The translations under genes were made by a program, and so were the position numbers. Positions 10,320 to 18,623 of a DNA stretch of 53,748 nt are shown piece by piece. This DNA is from Flavobacteriaceae bacterium (GTDB lineage Bacteria > Bacteroidota > Bacteroidia > Flavobacteriales > Flavobacteriaceae): the NCBI GenBank assembly GCA_017858055.1, contig JAFMCA010000013.1:1-53748 (forward strand), written 5' to 3'. Within the stretch, counting starts at the first letter, position 1; every line of letters starts with the position of its first letter. The notes beneath the pieces were generated by a model, which saw only the letters and a list, made by a program, of their open reading frames with translations, did not search any database and was not told the DNA's origin.

Positions 10320-11720
10320 ATGAAAAAATATGATGTTGCCGTAATAGGTTCTGGTCCTGGAGGCTATGTAGCTGCAATTCGTTGTGCTCAGTTGGGTATG
10401 AAAACAGCCCTAATCGAAAAATATGACACTTTAGGAGGAACTTGTTTGAATGTAGGATGTATTCCCTCAAAATCACTTCTTGATTCCTCCCATCATTTTG
10501 AATCAGCTCAAAAACATTTTACCGAACACGGAATTGAAATCCAAGGTGAAATTAAAATCAACTTTAAACAAATGATCGACCGTAAGGCTTCTGTAGTTGA
10601 GCAAACAACAAAGGGTATAGACTACCTAATGGATAAAAATAAAATTGAGGTTTTACACGGGCTAGGAAGTTTTGAAGACGCTACCCATATCAAAATAGAA
10701 GGTAAGGACGCGCAAACCATTGAAGCTAAAAATAGCATCATTGCAACAGGATCTAAACCCGCCTCACTTCCCTTTATCCAAGTTGATAAAGAGCGGGTGA
10801 TTACCTCTACAGAGGCGCTAAAACTTAAAGAAATTCCAAAACATCTTATCGTAATTGGAGGAGGTGTAATTGGTTTGGAGCTGGGGCAAGTCTACCGACG
10901 TTTAGGCGCTGAGGTTTCCGTTATTGAATATGCTGATCGAATTACGCCAGTCATGGATGCTGGTTTGTCTAGAGAGCTCATGAAAGTATTGAAAAAACAA
11001 GGAGTTCAATTTTTTCTCTCGCACGGGGTGAATAAAGTTGAACGCAAAGGGGATGTTGTCCATGTCACAGCTACAGATAAAAAAGGGGGTGAAATTAATT
11101 TTCAAGGGGACTACTGTTTGGTTTCTGTGGGTCGTCGCCCTTATACGGACGGATTAAACGCTCAGGCTGCTGGAGTTCAAATCAATGAAAAGGGACAAGT
11201 GGTGGTAAACGATCATCTTCAAACGACTGCAAAAAACATCTACGCTATTGGAGATGTGGTTCAAGGGGCCATGTTGGCTCATAAAGCCGAAGAAGAAGGT
11301 GTTGTTGTTGCTGAATTTATAGCAGGTCAAAAACCACATATTGATTACAACCTTATTCCAAATGTCATCTATACTTGGCCAGAAGTGGCTGCTGTAGGGA
11401 AGACAGAGGAAGAGCTCAAACAGGAGGGTGTTGCCTACAAGACAGGACAATTCCCCATGCGAGCCCTAGGCCGCTCTCGAGCGAGTATGGATTTGGATGG
11501 TTTTGTAAAAATTCTAGCTCATGCTGAGACAGATGAAGTTTTGGGGGTACACATGATCGGAGCTCGAGCTGCAGATTTAATTGCAGAGGCAGTAACCGCC
11601 ATGGAATTTAGAGCATCGGCTGAAGACATTGCTCGTATGAGCCATTCTCATCCCACCTATGCAGAAGCAGTTAAGGAAGCCGCTTTGGCTGCCACAGAAA
11701 ATCGTTCGATACACAGTTAA
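10320..11720 (+). CDS. lpdA: Dihydrolipoyl dehydrogenase (E3)
   Basis: The product is the FAD flavoenzyme that reoxidises dihydrolipoamide in pyruvate and 2-oxoglutarate dehydrogenase complexes and in glycine cleavage. The 466-residue protein has an N-terminal FAD-binding GSGPGGY motif, the redox-active disulphide GGTCLNVGCIPSK (Cys42 and Cys47), an NAD-binding GGGVIGLELG motif and the C-terminal dimer domain with the catalytic His-Glu pair in HSHPTYAEAVKEAA. The ATG at 10320 (MKKYDVAVIGSG) is preferred over the one 9 bp upstream because it gives the usual family start. It converges on the DUF4377 gene; the two stop codons share the palindrome TTAA. No E1 or E2 genes are nearby. Confidence 0.96.
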   Translation: MKKYDVAVIGSGPGGYVAAIRCAQLGMKTALIEKYDTLGGTCLNVGCIPSKSLLDSSHHFESAQKHFTEHGIEIQGEIKINFKQMIDRKASVVEQTTKGIDYLMDKNKIEVLHGLGSFEDATHIKIEGKDAQTIEAKNSIIATGSKPASLPFIQVDKERVITSTEALKLKEIPKHLIVIGGGVIGLELGQVYRRLGAEVSVIEYADRITPVMDAGLSRELMKVLKKQGVQFFLSHGVNKVERKGDVVHVTATDKKGGEINFQGDYCLVSVGRRPYTDGLNAQAAGVQINEKGQVVVNDHLQTTAKNIYAIGDVVQGAMLAHKAEEEGVVVAEFIAGQKPHIDYNLIPNVIYTWPEVAAVGKTEEELKQEGVAYKTGQFPMRALGRSRASMDLDGFVKILAHAETDEVLGVHMIGARAADLIAEAVTAMEFRASAEDIARMSHSHPTYAEAVKEAALAATENRSIHS

Positions 11721-12061
11721 TTTAAATTCACTTTAGTTTTACTAAGGATTTTATTTAGCGAATATTTCAAACTGGAAGTATCAGCAGGGGGAAAGGGTAC
11801 CTCAGTGAGGGTTACATCCAACTCATAGATATAGCCAGGAACAAAATTAAAACCTTCAATCGTATCGTAAAACAAATCCCAACGACTCGTTCCTAGGGCA
11901 TCCCCTTGTTGAATCAACATACAGTCCATTTCTACAATTCCTTGACACGTTTGGGTAAATGCGTTGACTCGGATTTTGATTCCGATAAGCTCTGTTTCTA
12001 TTGGAATTGAGGAACATCCCAGGAGCAATAGTAGGAAAAGTGTAGTATTCGATTTGTACAT
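11717..12061 (-). CDS. DUF4377 lipoprotein
   Basis: This 114-residue protein begins with a lipoprotein signal peptide (lipobox LLLLGCSS, Cys16), so it should be anchored in the envelope. The mature part has the features of the DUF4377 family: two cysteines spaced in TCQGIVEMDC, a Trp-Asp-x-Phe-Tyr stretch, Gly-Phe-x-Phe-x-Pro-Gly-Tyr and a Pro-Pro-Ala-Asp-x-Ser-Ser-Leu-Lys-Tyr segment. The family has no established function; some members are linked to heat-shock HslJ/META-type proteins. It overlaps the lpdA stop on the other strand. Confidence 0.75.
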   Translation of the reverse strand: MYKSNTTLFLLLLLGCSSIPIETELIGIKIRVNAFTQTCQGIVEMDCMLIQQGDALGTSRWDLFYDTIEGFNFVPGYIYELDVTLTEVPFPPADTSSLKYSLNKILSKTKVNLN

Positions 12062-12205
12062 ATATTCAGGGAATTTAAATCTTACAAGACCTATAAAGTA
12101 CCAAAAATTATTTCAAGAATACGATAAATTGTTTTTTTCTGGGACGCTTTGATTTTAATTTTTTAATTTAATGCGTTGTAAATATAATTAAAGGAAATCC
12201 ATACC

Positions 12206-13495
12206 ATGAAAAGAAGATCATTTATCAAAAAATCAGCAGTTGCCTCCTCAGTATTCTCAATAGTGCCAAGCCATGTCCTGGGGTTTTCAGGGACGGCTCC
12301 CAATGACAAAATTCAACTGGGATTTATCGGAGTAGGGAAACAGGGTAGGGGACTGATGACCAATTTTGTAAACTACGACAGTGCGGCAGTAGTCGCTGTA
12401 AGTGATGTTGATAGAACCAAAATGACTTTTTTTTCGGAGACTTTTCGGGAACAACTAGTAAAAAAGAAAAAAGCTTCACAGCAATTGGTAGAAATTGAAT
12501 CCTATAGAGAATTGCTTAGTCGAAAGGATATCGATGCAGTGGTAATTGCTTCTCCGGATCATTGGCATGCCCAAATGGCTGTTGATGCGGCTAAAGCAGG
12601 AAAAGATATTTATTGTGAAAAACCTCTTTCAAGTTCGGTTGCAGAAGGTCGAGCAATGGTCGATGCAGCTCGAAAATATCAAAGAATATTTCAGACAGGA
12701 AGTATGCAGCGTTCTTGGGATCGTTTTCGTCATGGAGTAGAACTAATCCGCAACGGATACATTGGTGATATTAAAGAAATAAAAGTATCCATAGGGGCAC
12801 CCTATAAATCTTGTGATTTACCGACTCAGGAAGCGCCAAACACCATAGATTGGAATGCTTGGATTGGTCCAGCTTCCTATCGGGGTTATCATACGGATCT
12901 GGCCTGCCCTTTAGACGATAAACGCTGGGGAATGTGGAGAGATTATTTTCCATTTGGTGGAGGGATGGTCACCGATTGGGGAGCACATATGTTTGATATC
13001 GTCCAGTGGGCGCTAGATCAAGATCATACTGGGCCAACACATTTTACGCCCCCTTCTGAGCATGCAGAGAGTGGATTGGTCTATACCTATGAAAACGGAA
13101 TTAAAGTTACCCACACCAAATGGGGAACAGGTGGAAATGAAATTCAGTTTATCGGAACGGAGGGACGATTAGAGATAAGTCGATCCTATTTACGAACATT
13201 CCCCAACGAAGCTTTAGCGGACACACCTATTAAGAATAGCGATACCAACCGAGTGTATCTAAGTAAAAATCACCACGAAGACTGGTTGGATGGAATTCGT
13301 AACCGAACGCGACCCATTTGTGATGTTGAGGTTGGACATCGTACAGCCTCGGTTTGTAATCTTGCAAACATTGCCTATGCTCTACAACGACCACTGGAAT
13401 GGAACCCTGTAAGCGAACAGTTTATCAACGACCCTGGGGCAAATTTAATGTTAGATCGCGCTTATAGAGGACCTTGGGATTATCGAGATTTTTGA
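12206..13495 (+). CDS. Gfo/Idh/MocA family oxidoreductase, Tat-exported
   Basis: The 429-residue protein starts with a twin-arginine signal (RRSFIKKSAVASSVFSIV), so it is exported folded and probably cofactor-loaded to the periplasm. The Rossmann domain follows (LGFIGVGKQGRG), with the family EKP motif (DIYCEKPLSSS) carrying the catalytic Lys, and a C-terminal alpha/beta substrate domain (GGGMVTDWGAHMFDIVQWAL). Relatives act on sugars, inositols or sugar acids with NAD(P). Bacteroidota secreted members often belong to polysaccharide or glycoside utilisation, but no such locus is adjacent. The exact substrate cannot be given. It is flanked by genes on the other strand and is probably monocistronic. 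Confidence 0.9.
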   Translation: MKRRSFIKKSAVASSVFSIVPSHVLGFSGTAPNDKIQLGFIGVGKQGRGLMTNFVNYDSAAVVAVSDVDRTKMTFFSETFREQLVKKKKASQQLVEIESYRELLSRKDIDAVVIASPDHWHAQMAVDAAKAGKDIYCEKPLSSSVAEGRAMVDAARKYQRIFQTGSMQRSWDRFRHGVELIRNGYIGDIKEIKVSIGAPYKSCDLPTQEAPNTIDWNAWIGPASYRGYHTDLACPLDDKRWGMWRDYFPFGGGMVTDWGAHMFDIVQWALDQDHTGPTHFTPPSEHAESGLVYTYENGIKVTHTKWGTGGNEIQFIGTEGRLEISRSYLRTFPNEALADTPIKNSDTNRVYLSKNHHEDWLDGIRNRTRPICDVEVGHRTASVCNLANIAYALQRPLEWNPVSEQFINDPGANLMLDRAYRGPWDYRDF

Positions 13496-13553
13496 TAGGG
13501 TTTTCTGGTTTAAAAAAAATAAACCGTAGAGAACGAAAGATTACAAGGGGAAC

Positions 13554-14222
13554 TTAACTTTTGTTTTCTGTCTTCCTCCATAATTTCAACCCGTATTTTT
13601 TTACATAAATCATAAATCCAATAGTTATCACCATACCCATAGCTGAGGGTAAATATTGACTATGTGGCTGGTATTCTTCGAATACGGTTCCAGAAAATGC
13701 CGATAAAAGAGCAGCAAAAGCACTTGTCATTTTATAGATATGTTCATATATCCAGATGTTGTATTTCACGTATTTTTCAGCGGGGATTAAGAACTTTATA
13801 AAATCGTAAAAAAGCACTAAAAATAAAGCCCCAACCGTACTGTAAATTATTATGGGTGACCAAATCATCCCAATAGATTTGAAATAGTACAAGAAATAGG
13901 CTAAAACGAGAATGCTACTGATTGCAACGAGTATATCCAATTTCTTAAGCGTATTTTTTTTTGATTTTAATACCCGATAGCCCGAAAAGGAAACGTATCC
14001 ACTAAGTACCGTGATTACTAATAAAAAGACGTTTCTGCCGAATGCAAAGACACCGATCAAACCAGTTAAAATTACTACAGAAACAAAACCGAGAAAAAGG
14101 CGCCCACTAGTGTTGTGAATTGTTCCCCCTTTTACTGTTAGTAAGGCAAAAACTCCAAGAATAAGAGCAATAGCTCCAGTAATAACATGAAGGATTATAT
14201 TTGATTTGTGTAATAGTTCCAT
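13554..14222 (-). CDS. Multi-pass membrane protein, DUF2306-like
   Basis: This 222-residue protein has about seven hydrophobic segments. It begins LLHKSNIILHVITGAIALILG and has a GTIHNTSGRLFLG turn between helices 1 and 2, a pattern that recalls DUF2306-type predicted membrane proteins (a conserved His in helix 1 and Lys-Gly-x-x-His after it). A further Tyr-Glu-His (YEHIYKM) lies in a later helix. Function is unknown. It stands alone, converging on the Gfo/Idh gene and separated from the arginine operon by a gap of about 340 bp. Confidence 0.6.
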   Translation of the reverse strand: MELLHKSNIILHVITGAIALILGVFALLTVKGGTIHNTSGRLFLGFVSVVILTGLIGVFAFGRNVFLLVITVLSGYVSFSGYRVLKSKKNTLKKLDILVAISSILVLAYFLYYFKSIGMIWSPIIIYSTVGALFLVLFYDFIKFLIPAEKYVKYNIWIYEHIYKMTSAFAALLSAFSGTVFEEYQPHSQYLPSAMGMVITIGFMIYVKKYGLKLWRKTENKS

Positions 14223-14257
14223 TTGTTACTATTTTTAGATATTCGATTTGTATTTCT

Positions 14258-14506
14258 TCAACCCATATATTCACTAAGGGTTATTCTAATAGTTGTTTTA
14301 AGAGAGGTCGTTTCTTTGCGTTTAAAAACTTGAAATTCCATGTTTCTATTCGTTTTGAAAAGTTCCATAACAGTATGGATTGGATAAAAAACGAACTCAG
14401 TACCCCTCAGGTCGGGAGTAAAACCTACTCTGAATACGTCTATTTGTTTGAATAATTTAAGGATGAGTTGTAGGTTTCTCATGGGGAACTTTAAGTTTTG
14501 GAGCAT
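14258..14506 (-). CDS. Possible small ORF of unknown function
   Basis: This 82-codon ORF has a Lys/Phe-rich, slightly basic sequence with no signal peptide, no membrane segment and no motif I recognise. An ORF of similar size lies on the other strand, so it may be fortuitous or a decayed remnant. The 14517-14537 inverted repeat sits 10 bp before its ATG and is the only hint of an expression signal. Confidence 0.2.
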   Translation of the reverse strand: MLQNLKFPMRNLQLILKLFKQIDVFRVGFTPDLRGTEFVFYPIHTVMELFKTNRNMEFQVFKRKETTSLKTTIRITLSEYMG

Positions 14507-14516
14507 TCGTTTGTAC

Positions 14517-14537
14517 CCTAAATTAGTAAAATTTAGG
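14517..14537 (-). repeat. Perfect 7-bp inverted repeat after argH
   Basis: The arms CCTAAAT and ATTTAGG surround a 7-nt spacer, 26 bp after the argH stop. No T-run follows on either strand, so it is a weak candidate for a terminator or 3' processing hairpin of the arginine operon, or an operator for the small ORF downstream. Confidence 0.3.
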
Positions 14538-14563
14538 AGATGTGACCGAGCTGTAAAGAAGAT

Positions 14564-15847
14564 TTAGTCTCTGAGGGGTTTTATTTTTTCTCGAATAGCG
14601 TCTAATCCGAGATTACCGATGCTTCCCAAATGAGTGTGTTGAACTGATCTGTTGGGGTTGAATTCATTTTTTTCTATGGCCTTTCCCAATTCTCTATAGG
14701 CATCTCGGAAGGGTTTTCCTGCCAAGACTTCAGCGTTTAGGGTATCTACACTAAATAGATAATCGTATTTTTTTTGGTCGGTGATGTTTGGTCGTACTTC
14801 AAGCTTGGGTAAGCTAAAGAGTAAAATGTCCAAACAAGCTTTCAGTTCTTGTACTGCTTCGATGATGGGACCTTTAGCCAGTTGTAATTCTCTGTGGTAT
14901 CCACTGGGTAAATTGGCTGTCAAAAGTGCCAATTGGTTAGGAAGAGCTTGTAGTGTATTGCATTTTCCTCTAACCAGTTCAAAAAGATCTGGATTTTTTT
15001 TATGCGGCATGATGCTGGAGCCAGTGGTGAGGTCGGCGGGGAAACTAATAAAGTCAAAATCTTGTCCCATATAAAGACAAATATCCATACTTAATCGAGC
15101 CAAACTACTCCCAATACTAGACAACGCCATAGCGGTACTTTTTTCTAATTTTCCGCGGCTCATTTGTGCTGCTACTGCATTTATTTTGATTTGTTGAAAG
15201 CCCAATAATTCAGTAGTTAATTCTCGATCAATTGGAAAAGAGCTCCCATAACCAGCAGCACTTCCCAAAGGATTTTGATCGGCTATTTTATATGCTGCAT
15301 CCCAGAAATAGAGGTCGTCTATCAAACTCTCGGCATAGGCAGAAAGCCACATGCCTATGGAGGAGGGCATGGCCACCTGGAGGTGGGTGTAGCCGGGGAG
15401 CAATTGATTTTGGTGTTGTTCTGCTAAATTGAGGAGAAGGTCAAAAAGGGAGACAACCTGGGTCTTGATTTCTTTCAATTCGTGTTTTAAGTAGAGATGC
15501 AGGGCAACCAACACCTGGTCATTTCGAGAGCGTGCGGTATGTATTTTCTTACCTAAATCCCCCAAAGTTTCGGTTAGGAGATGTTCAATTTTGGAGTGCA
15601 TGTCCTCAAAGGTTTCCTCAATGGTGAAATTCCCTTCTTCAGCATCTGCCTTGAGTTTATCCAAAACAGTACAAAGCTGTTCAGCTTCTAAAGGGGTGAT
15701 CAGTCCGATAGAACCCAACATTTTAGCATGCGCCATAGAAGCTTCACAATCGTATGCTGCTAGAACTAAATCGTATTCACGGTCTTTACCAACGGTGAAG
15801 TGATCTACTTTTTGATGAGCCGCAGCCCCTTTTTGCCAAAGTTTCAT
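14564..15847 (-). CDS. argH: Argininosuccinate lyase
   Basis: ArgH splits argininosuccinate into arginine and fumarate, the last step of arginine synthesis. The 427-residue protein shows the fumarase/aspartase-superfamily signature GSSIMPHKKNPD (about residues 276-287) with the catalytic Ser, the ARSRNDQVL block near residue 105 and the TPLEAEQL and HTHLQVAMP-like region with the substrate-binding residues. It is slightly shorter than E. coli ArgH because the N-terminus starts directly at LWQKG. It is the last gene of the operon, 4 bp after argE. Confidence 0.96.
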   Translation of the reverse strand: MKLWQKGAAAHQKVDHFTVGKDREYDLVLAAYDCEASMAHAKMLGSIGLITPLEAEQLCTVLDKLKADAEEGNFTIEETFEDMHSKIEHLLTETLGDLGKKIHTARSRNDQVLVALHLYLKHELKEIKTQVVSLFDLLLNLAEQHQNQLLPGYTHLQVAMPSSIGMWLSAYAESLIDDLYFWDAAYKIADQNPLGSAAGYGSSFPIDRELTTELLGFQQIKINAVAAQMSRGKLEKSTAMALSSIGSSLARLSMDICLYMGQDFDFISFPADLTTGSSIMPHKKNPDLFELVRGKCNTLQALPNQLALLTANLPSGYHRELQLAKGPIIEAVQELKACLDILLFSLPKLEVRPNITDQKKYDYLFSVDTLNAEVLAGKPFRDAYRELGKAIEKNEFNPNRSVQHTHLGSIGNLGLDAIREKIKPLRD

Positions 15848-15851
15848 AGGT

Positions 15852-16901
15852 CTATAAAATTTGTTTTAATAGATTGATATAAAAGGAAATGCCCTCTTCA
15901 ATTTCTTTAACATAGATAAATTCATCTGCAGAATGTGATCGGGTAGAATCGCCTGGCCCTAACTTAAGCGAAGGACAATCCAGACCCGCTTGATCTGAAA
16001 GGGTAGGTGAACCATAAGTTTTTTTACCTAAACGTATTCCAGCCAAAACTAAGGGATGCTCGGGGTTGATAGAAGAACTCTTTAATCTTAAGGATCGAGC
16101 ACTTACTTTACAATCCAAACGAGATTGAACAATTTCCTCGATTTCTTCATTCGTATAGCATTCGTTTACCCGTACGTCAAGTACGAGATTGACTTCAGAA
16201 GGGACCACATTATGTTGTTTTCCCGCATTTACTTGAGTTAATGTAGCTTTTACAGCGCCGAGTATTGGGGAGACCTTTTCAAACTGGAGTTGTTCTATTG
16301 CCTGAATCAATTGGGGTAATCTCATCAAAGGATTATCGTTATTTGGATGTGCTGCATGACTTGCAGTTCCTTTAAGACTTAAATCAAAAACGACCAATCC
16401 TTTTTCTGCTATGGCTAAATCCATTAAAGTAGGTTCACCTACAATAGCCACATCAATTTTTGGAAGGTCAGGAAGGAGATAACGCAAACTTTTTTCACCT
16501 GCACTTTCTTCTTCCGCAGAGGCAACCATCAGTAGATTGTATGCCAAATTTCGTTTTTCAAAATAATGGGTAAATGTAGCGATAAGAGATACCAAGGCTC
16601 CCCCAGCATCATTACTTCCCAATCCGAAGAGTTTTCCCTCTTCAATGTCAGGACTGAATGGATCTCGTTGGTATCCCTGATTGGGCTGCACGGTGTCGTG
16701 ATGGGAATTGAGAAGCAACGTTGGTTTGTTTGGGTCGAAATACTTATTCGTTGCCCAAAGATTATTATCCTTTCTCTGAAACGGAATAGCGTAGGTATGA
16801 AACCATTCTTCCAATCGGGCAGCTGTTTTATCCTCAGCCCCTGAAAAGGATTCCAGTCGGATTAAATCTTGTAATAATAAAATGGCATTTTGGGTGAGCA
16901 T
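15852..16901 (-). CDS. argE: M20-family N-acylcitrulline/N-acylornithine deacylase
   Basis: The 349-residue zinc metallohydrolase belongs to the M20 family. Metal-binding blocks are visible: LLNSHHDTVQPN (first His and the following Asp), GSNDAGGALVS (bridging Asp) and ASAEEESAGEKSL (catalytic Glu pair), with the dimerisation domain in between and SHSADEF near the C-terminus. Because the operon carries a transcarbamylase of the N-acylornithine type, the likely substrate is N-acetyl- (or N-succinyl-) citrulline rather than N-acetylornithine; that is inferred from context. The ATG overlaps the argB stop, so the two are probably coupled. Confidence 0.88.
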   Translation of the reverse strand: MLTQNAILLLQDLIRLESFSGAEDKTAARLEEWFHTYAIPFQRKDNNLWATNKYFDPNKPTLLLNSHHDTVQPNQGYQRDPFSPDIEEGKLFGLGSNDAGGALVSLIATFTHYFEKRNLAYNLLMVASAEEESAGEKSLRYLLPDLPKIDVAIVGEPTLMDLAIAEKGLVVFDLSLKGTASHAAHPNNDNPLMRLPQLIQAIEQLQFEKVSPILGAVKATLTQVNAGKQHNVVPSEVNLVLDVRVNECYTNEEIEEIVQSRLDCKVSARSLRLKSSSINPEHPLVLAGIRLGKKTYGSPTLSDQAGLDCPSLKLGPGDSTRSHSADEFIYVKEIEEGISFYINLLKQIL

Positions 16902-17674
16902 CAGTTTGTTATTTGGGTACAGTTAACAGTTTCAGTGATCATTTTTGGATTCCCAATTCTTACCTTGGTGACACCAGCTTTTAGGGCTAAAAAGCAGTTG
17001 TGAAGTTTAGGAAGCATTCCTGTATGAAGTATTCCTTTGGATTTTAAATCGTGGTAAAGCGCTTCATCTAGGATCTGTATCAGGCTGGATCCATCATTTA
17101 AATCTTTTAGGACTCCATTTTTTTCAAAGCAGTAGTTTAAATGCACTTCAAAATAAGGCGCTAAAGAAGATGCAACCGTCGCAGCAATGGTATCTGCATT
17201 GGTATTGAGCAATTGTCCATTTCCATCGTGGGAAAGTGCACAACATACGGGACTGATACCATTCTTGAGCAGCAGTTGAAATAACTTATGATTTACTTCG
17301 GTTAAATCGCCTACAAAACCAAAATCAATAGGATGGGGCGGTCTTTTTTTAGCGAGAATGCTATTGCCATCGGCACCTGTTAAGCCGAGACTGTTGCAAT
17401 TTAAACGTTGAAGTTGAGCGACGATGGTTTTATTCAATTTCCCAGCATACAGCATGGTAATGATTTCAAGATTCTGAGCGTCTGTTACCCGTCTTCCCTC
17501 GATTAGTTGGACCTTTATCCCTAGCTTTTCAGCCATTTGAGTAGCTTCTTTTCCACCCCCGTGAACTAAAATTTTAGGTCCTTTAAGAGCAGCAAAATCC
17601 GTTAAAAAATCCAAAAGAGCTTCTCGATTTTCGATGACATTTCCTCCGATTTTTACAACATGAAGCTTATCCAT
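16901..17674 (-). CDS. argB: Acetylglutamate kinase
   Basis: ArgB phosphorylates N-acylglutamate, the second step of arginine synthesis. The 257-residue protein has the amino-acid-kinase fold: KIGGNVIEN at the N-terminus, the glycine loop ILVHGGGKEATQMAEKLG, the EGRRVTDAQNLEIITM segment that binds the substrate, and LNTNADTIAATVASSL. It is short and lacks the N-terminal helix found in arginine-inhibited hexameric forms, so feedback inhibition by arginine through that helix is unlikely. It overlaps argF' by 8 bp. Confidence 0.95.
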   Translation of the reverse strand: MDKLHVVKIGGNVIENREALLDFLTDFAALKGPKILVHGGGKEATQMAEKLGIKVQLIEGRRVTDAQNLEIITMLYAGKLNKTIVAQLQRLNCNSLGLTGADGNSILAKKRPPHPIDFGFVGDLTEVNHKLFQLLLKNGISPVCCALSHDGNGQLLNTNADTIAATVASSLAPYFEVHLNYCFEKNGVLKDLNDGSSLIQILDEALYHDLKSKGILHTGMLPKLHNCFLALKAGVTKVRIGNPKMITETVNCTQITN

Positions 17675-18614
17675 TTTGCAGAATTTGTTTTAAAACCCAT
17701 TGGGCAGCATAGGTTCTGTTGTTGGCTTGTTGAATAACTAATGAATTCGAATTGTCCAATACATCATCTGCTACCACTACATTTCTTCTAACGGGTAAAC
17801 AGTGCATAAACTTTGCATTGTTGGTCAGTTTCATTTTTTCGGCGGTCAACATCCAAGTATCGTCGGTTCGCAAAATTTTCCCATACTCTTGATAGGAACA
17901 CCAGTTTTTTGCATAAACAAAATCGGCTCCTTCCAGGGCTTCCTCTTGATTGTAAATCAAAGGTGTATTTTTGGTGATTCTGGGGTCCAACTCGTATCCT
18001 TTCGGTTGCGCAATAACATAATCCGCATCCAAACGTTGAACCATATTGCTGAATGAATTTCCTACAGCATGGGGAAGTGCTTTTGGATGAGGAGCCCAAG
18101 TCAATACGATTTTAGGTCTTTTGTTGAGCGTATGTTCGTGAATGGTTACAGCATCGGCGAGTGCCTGAAGGGGATGTGCTGTTGCACTCTCCATATTAAT
18201 TACCGGGATGCTTGCATAACGTGCAAAGTTATTTAGAACCTGTTCTTCTTCGTCTTTTTGTTTGTCACTTAAAGAGGCAAAAGCTCGGATTGCAACCACA
18301 TCACAGTATTGAGAAACTACTGCAGCAGCTTCTTTAATATGTTCTGAACGCAATCCACTCATTTTTGTACCGTCTTCAAATTCCAGAGCCCATGCTTCAT
18401 TAGAAAAATTCATCACCATGGTTTTTAATCCCAAATGCTGAGCTGCTTTTTGAGTGCTTAGTCGTGTTCGTAAACTTGGATTAAAAAATAACATCCCTAA
18501 GGTTTTGTGTTTCCCCAGTTGTTCAAATGCAAAAGCATCTTTTTTTAGAGTTCGAATTTCCTGAACGGCGTTGTTTAAATCGGGTATGGCATCTAAAGTG
18601 ATAAAATGTTTCAT
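17667..18614 (-). CDS. argF': N-acetyl- or N-succinyl-ornithine carbamoyltransferase
   Basis: The 315-residue protein carbamoylates an N-acylated ornithine to N-acylcitrulline. It has the carbamoyl-phosphate loop FNPSLRTRLSTQKAA (usual STRTR replaced by SLRTR, as in this subfamily) and ESATAHPLQALADA. It also has the LTWAPHPKALPHAVGNSF segment typical of the acyl-ornithine enzymes instead of the HCLP/DxxxSMG pattern of ordinary OTCases; HCLPVRRN follows near the C-terminus. The residue thought to separate acetyl- (Glu) from succinyl-specific (Pro) enzymes appears from memory to align with Ser90 in GLRSEHIKEA, so I do not choose between them. It lies between argD and argB in the operon. Confidence 0.88.
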   Translation of the reverse strand: MKHFITLDAIPDLNNAVQEIRTLKKDAFAFEQLGKHKTLGMLFFNPSLRTRLSTQKAAQHLGLKTMVMNFSNEAWALEFEDGTKMSGLRSEHIKEAAAVVSQYCDVVAIRAFASLSDKQKDEEEQVLNNFARYASIPVINMESATAHPLQALADAVTIHEHTLNKRPKIVLTWAPHPKALPHAVGNSFSNMVQRLDADYVIAQPKGYELDPRITKNTPLIYNQEEALEGADFVYAKNWCSYQEYGKILRTDDTWMLTAEKMKLTNNAKFMHCLPVRRNVVVADDVLDNSNSLVIQQANNRTYAAQWVLKQILQNG

Positions 18615-18623
18615 TAGCTGGAA

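Larger units (their letters stand above)
14223..14563. other. Gene-poor gap downstream of argH
   Basis: The stretch contains two overlapping ORFs of about 83 codons on opposite strands. The minus one is 14258-14506, beginning MLQNLKFPMRNLQ; neither resembles a family I know. A perfect 7-bp inverted repeat (CCTAAAT/ATTTAGG) lies at 14517-14537, between argH and the minus-strand ORF. Nothing else is evident. Confidence 0.4.

Noticed and set aside
13507-13525. GGTTTA/TAAACC hairpin between the Gfo/Idh gene and the membrane-protein gene as terminator
   Set aside because: Only 6 bp, A-rich loop and no T-run on either strand.
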